This document shows positions 61,089 through 64,000 of a stretch of DNA of 64,000 nucleotides, in pieces. The DNA comes from Sphingobacterium sp. UGAL515B_05 (lineage in GTDB: Bacteria > Bacteroidota > Bacteroidia > Sphingobacteriales > Sphingobacteriaceae): NCBI RefSeq assembly GCF_033097525.1, contig NZ_CP109907.1, positions 4,340,001 through 4,404,000 of the forward strand, given 5' to 3'. Within the stretch, counting starts at the first letter, position 1; each line of letters opens with the position of its first letter. The notes under the pieces are model-generated. The model did no database searches, was not told where the DNA came from, and saw only the letters and a program-made list of their open reading frames with translations. Made by a program: the position numbers and the translations under genes.

Positions 61089-63278
61089 TTAACTTAAAAA
61101 TAAGATCTCTCTCAATTTTGGAAGAGGCCATTTTTTGTCATCAACAATTTTCTCCAATTTGTTGACATGATAACGGATCACATCGAAATATGGTTTAACC
61201 GATTCATCGTAAGCGATTGATTTTTCGCGTACGTCATCAATTTGATTTGCTTTTTTACGTTCTTGACGCATTGCTTCAGCTTGCTCCAAGATGGTATTTA
61301 CGTGTGTCGAAATACGTTCTACAAAGTTCAATTGAGAGCTGAATGCTGCCTGTGCTAGACCAAGGTCTTTTAATCCTTTGACGTTTTCAATCAATTCGTT
61401 TTGATAAATGAAACATGCAGGAGCAATTTGGTTGTTAACCATTTCTTCAATGACGCGCGCCTCAATCTGTAATTTTTTATAGAAGTTTTCAAGCAAGATT
61501 TCGTGGCGAGCTTCTGATTCACGTTTGGTATAAATACCTAATGATTCAAATAAAGCTAAAGATTCTTCTTTTACATAAACATCTAATGCTTTAGGTGTAG
61601 ATTTGATGTTAGAAAGACCACGTGCTTCAGCTTCTTTTTCCCATTCTTCGCTATATCCATTGCCTTCAAAGCGGATAGCTTTTGAATCTTTGATGTATTT
61701 GCGGACAACATTTAAGATCGCAAGATCTTTTTTGGTGCCTTTTTTGATTTGTTTGTCTACTTCTGTTTTGAACTCGATCAATTGCGCTGCAACGATTGCA
61801 TTCAACACGGTCATCGGTAGAGCCGAGTTTGCAGAAGAACCAACAGCGCGGAACTCAAACTTGTTACCTGTAAAAGCAAATGGCGAAGTACGGTTCCGGT
61901 CTGTATTGTCCAATTTTAATTCAGGAACTTTAGGAATACCATGCCATAAGTTTGCCTCTGCTTTTACTTTTTTAGCAACACGAGCAGATTCAACTTCTTC
62001 TAAAAGCTCATCCAATTGAGAGCCTAAGAAAATTGAAATAATTGCTGGCGGAGCCTCATTTGCACCTAGACGGTGATCGTTACTTGCACTAGCAATAGAA
62101 GCGCGCATTAAATCAGCATATTCATAAACAGCTTTAATGGTATTGACAAAGAAAGTCAAGAACATCAAATTGTTTTTAGGCGTTTTTCCAGGAGATAATA
62201 AATTTACACCGGTATTTGTGATTAAAGACCAGTTGTTGTGTTTACCAGATCCGTTGACACCGGAGTATGGTTTTTCATGCAACAATACTTTGAAGTTGTG
62301 TCTTAAAGCAACTTGTTCCATGAGATTCATCAACAATTGGTTGTGATCGATAGCCAGGTTGATTTCTTCGTACATTGGAGCACATTCAAATTGAGAAGGT
62401 GCAACTTCGTTGTGACGAGTCTTTAAAGGAATACCTAATTTTAACGCTTCATTTTCCAAATCCACCATGTAAGCTAATACGCGCTCTGGAATTGCACCAA
62501 AATAGTGGTCTTCCAATTGTTGGCCTTTTGCCGACATGTGGCCAAATAAGGTACGGCCAGTTAACTGAAGATCTGGACGAGCATTATATAAGGAAAGGTC
62601 AACCAAGAAATATTCCTGTTCAATACCAAGAGAAGCGTTTACTTTAGTGACCGATTTATCAAAATATTGAGCGACATCTGTAGCAGCTTTATCTACAGCG
62701 TTGATCGCTTTCAATAAAGGAGCTTTATAGTCTAATGATTCACCCGTATAGGAAACAAAAACCGTTGGGATACATAAAGTTTTACCAGCGCCTGTTTCGT
62801 AAATGAATGCAGGGGAAGATGGATCCCAGGCTGTATAACCTCTAGCTTCGAACGTATTACGGATACCACCATTTGGGAAAGAAGATGCATCGGGCTCTTG
62901 TTGAACCAGTGCGTCAGCTGTAAACTTTTCAATGGCTTCACCGTTTTCGTCTGGCTCAAAAAAAGCATCATGTTTTTCAGCAGTCGAACCTGTCAGCGGT
63001 TGAAACCAGTGTGTGTAATGAGAAACGCCGTGGTTAAGTGCCCAAGTTTTCATGGCCTGTGAAATGTGTTCAGCCAAATCTCTTGAAATAATCTGTCCCT
63101 CTTCAATGGATGCAACTAACTCCTTGTATGAATTTTTAGGAAGGTAGTCTTTCATTTTGTTTACGGAAAAAACATTCTTTCCGTAGATGTCAGTTGCTTT
63201 TTTAGTTTCAACTTTTTCAAATGAAGCAATTTGGCGTGAGCCTGCTGCTTCTACTGCTTTGAATCTTAGGTTCGACAT
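61089..63278 (-). CDS. glnN: Glutamine synthetase type III
   Basis: 729 residues, the size of GSIII (about 720-730), far longer than GSI. MSNLRFKAVEAAG opens; N-terminal GSIII-specific WALNHGVSHYTHWFQPLTG and KHDAFFEP; the catalytic core has SLGIEQEYFLVD, RHNEVAPSQFECAP, HEKPYSGVNGSGKHNNWSL and GANEAPPAIISIFLG. Makes glutamine from glutamate, ammonia and ATP. Preceded by a weak promoter and not linked to glnB/amtB here. Confidence 0.95.
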   Translation of the reverse strand: MSNLRFKAVEAAGSRQIASFEKVETKKATDIYGKNVFSVNKMKDYLPKNSYKELVASIEEGQIISRDLAEHISQAMKTWALNHGVSHYTHWFQPLTGSTAEKHDAFFEPDENGEAIEKFTADALVQQEPDASSFPNGGIRNTFEARGYTAWDPSSPAFIYETGAGKTLCIPTVFVSYTGESLDYKAPLLKAINAVDKAATDVAQYFDKSVTKVNASLGIEQEYFLVDLSLYNARPDLQLTGRTLFGHMSAKGQQLEDHYFGAIPERVLAYMVDLENEALKLGIPLKTRHNEVAPSQFECAPMYEEINLAIDHNQLLMNLMEQVALRHNFKVLLHEKPYSGVNGSGKHNNWSLITNTGVNLLSPGKTPKNNLMFLTFFVNTIKAVYEYADLMRASIASASNDHRLGANEAPPAIISIFLGSQLDELLEEVESARVAKKVKAEANLWHGIPKVPELKLDNTDRNRTSPFAFTGNKFEFRAVGSSANSALPMTVLNAIVAAQLIEFKTEVDKQIKKGTKKDLAILNVVRKYIKDSKAIRFEGNGYSEEWEKEAEARGLSNIKSTPKALDVYVKEESLALFESLGIYTKRESEARHEILLENFYKKLQIEARVIEEMVNNQIAPACFIYQNELIENVKGLKDLGLAQAAFSSQLNFVERISTHVNTILEQAEAMRQERKKANQIDDVREKSIAYDESVKPYFDVIRYHVNKLEKIVDDKKWPLPKLREILFLS

Positions 63279-63321
63279 TTGTATTTTGTAGTTAAATTAC
63301 AGTTTTGTTGATTTTGTTTTT

Positions 63322-63353
63322 CAAAAATATTGTGTTTTTATTGAAAACTGAAA
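63322..63353 (-). promoter_or_regulatory. Candidate glnN promoter
   Basis: Minus-strand TATTTTTG (63322-63329) with TTTC 20 bp upstream (63350-63353), one base off TTTG. The predicted start gives a leader of about 40 nt. Confidence 0.4.
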
Positions 63354-63402
63354 TTTTTTTTGATGTTTTTTGTGAAATAATTCAAAAATTATGGTTTTTG
63401 GC

Positions 63403-63446
63403 CAATAAAAAAGGTGTGATTTGTATAAATCACACCTTTTTTATTG
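63403..63446 (-). terminator. Terminator of the S9 peptidase gene
   Basis: A 20-bp perfect stem CAATAAAAAAGGTGTGATTT-type arms (63403-63422, 63427-63446) with loop GTAT. The minus strand stem is flanked by A and T runs, so it may also work for plus-strand transcripts. Confidence 0.85.
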
Positions 63447-63453
63447 TTTTGTG

Positions 63454-64000
63454 TTATAATTCGAATCCCCAGTCTATTCCTTTTTCGGTGGCAGGTACTC
63501 CTTTCTTCATCCAGGCAGGAGCGGGGGCACCTTTTAGGAAATGATCGAAGAACTGCTGCTCGCGAATTTGTATATCCTTGCGGTTTTGTCGCAGCATGAG
63601 GTTATGTTCATCCCCGTTATAATTTAGCATCCATACGGGTTTGTTCAGTCGGCGCAATGCAGTAAACATTTCAATACCTTGATACCATGGCACAGCCCCG
63701 TCATTGTCATTGGCCATAATGACAACAGGAGTTTTAACTTTATCTAAATGGAATAAAGGTGAATTTTCGATATACAGTTCCGGAGCTTCCCATAGGGTTT
63801 TTCCGATGCGGCTTTGTGTATGTTCGTATTGGAATTGGCGCGACATACCGGTCTGCCAGCGTATTCCGCCATAGGCAGAGGTCATGTTGACAACAGGAGC
63901 GCCAGTCCACGCTGCAGCATACATATTGGTCCGCGTAATGAGGTGAGCAACTTGATAGCCGCCCCAACTTTGCCCCTGTATCCCCATCTTCGTGCTATCA
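63454..64000 (-). CDS. S9-family prolyl oligopeptidase-like protein (C-terminal part)
   Basis: The gene runs off the right edge; only the C-terminal catalytic half is present, in frame up to the edge (DSTKMGIQGQSWGGYQ). Nucleophile Ser in GQSWGGYQVAHL, Asp in ANDNDGAVPWYQGIEMF and His in NGDEHNLMLRQNRKD complete the triad, then QFFDHFLKGAPAPAWM. Such proteins are exported aminopeptidases/dipeptidyl peptidases; the propeller and signal lie outside the window. Confidence 0.88.
   Translation of the reverse strand, partial: DSTKMGIQGQSWGGYQVAHLITRTNMYAAAWTGAPVVNMTSAYGGIRWQTGMSRQFQYEHTQSRIGKTLWEAPELYIENSPLFHLDKVKTPVVIMANDNDGAVPWYQGIEMFTALRRLNKPVWMLNYNGDEHNLMLRQNRKDIQIREQQFFDHFLKGAPAPAWMKKGVPATEKGIDWGFEL

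Overview
The window looks like chromosomal DNA of a Bacteroidota bacterium, most likely Sphingobacterium or a close relative in Sphingobacteriaceae. This is inferred from gene content and signals: a type III glutamine synthetase, an SusC/CirA-like outer-membrane barrel protein, many Bacteroidota-type lipoproteins, alpha-mannosidase and fucosidase families, and promoters of the TTTG-N19/20-TAnnTTTG type. I saw no rRNA, tRNA, CRISPR array, insertion sequence or prophage. Both ends cut genes: an SMR transporter at the left and an S9 peptidase at the right.

Bases 1-31,600 are a patchwork of small units: secreted lipoproteins and barrel proteins, a DUF1080 lipoprotein, an AraC regulator with an aldo/keto reductase, arsC, a decayed alpha/beta hydrolase, Crp/Fnr plus DinB-like genes, a run of uncharacterised membrane and secreted proteins including a DUF1266 gene with a frame break, a transglutaminase-like protein, acyltransferase-3, a DapB-like protein beside a PRISE-type reductase with a divergent AraC regulator, and a TetR gene. 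Upstream of the TetR gene is an inverted repeat (TCGACA-N13-TGTCGA) that recurs with the same geometry before two small unknown genes. An alcohol dehydrogenase, a photolyase, a hydrolase and methionine aminopeptidase follow.

Bases 31,900-52,000 are carbohydrate-centred. A GH95-like enzyme is divergent from a four-gene operon of planctomycete-type families: DUF1549/CBM6/DUF1553 with two CxxCH motifs, a Tat-exported DUF1501 protein, a secreted TIM-barrel isomerase/epimerase, and a DUF2231/cytochrome/LRR membrane protein. Next is a mannose-type locus: a sugar porter, a mannose-6-phosphate isomerase with an extra N-terminal kinase-like domain, two paralogous six-hairpin glycosidase-like proteins, a GH92 alpha-mannosidase and a GntR/UTRA regulator. 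Three copies of a TGTnTAnACA-type site lie before the three transcription units and are the likely GntR operators.

Bases 52,000-56,070 hold a complete methionine control unit on the minus strand: a consensus promoter, a SAM-I riboswitch, a 44-codon leader ORF ending in a Met/His/Cys-rich stretch, a second very short ORF with a strong Shine-Dalgarno, then metY, metX and homoserine dehydrogenase. The right end has a FUSC-family membrane protein, a TonB-receptor-like barrel protein, glnN and the start of the S9 peptidase. Intrinsic-terminator-like inverted repeats separate most convergent genes, two of them very long and perfect (2258-2323 and 61031-61080).

The best candidates for something new are the leader ORF stacked on the SAM riboswitch, the haem-containing sugar operon, and the TetR-linked pair of unknown small genes.
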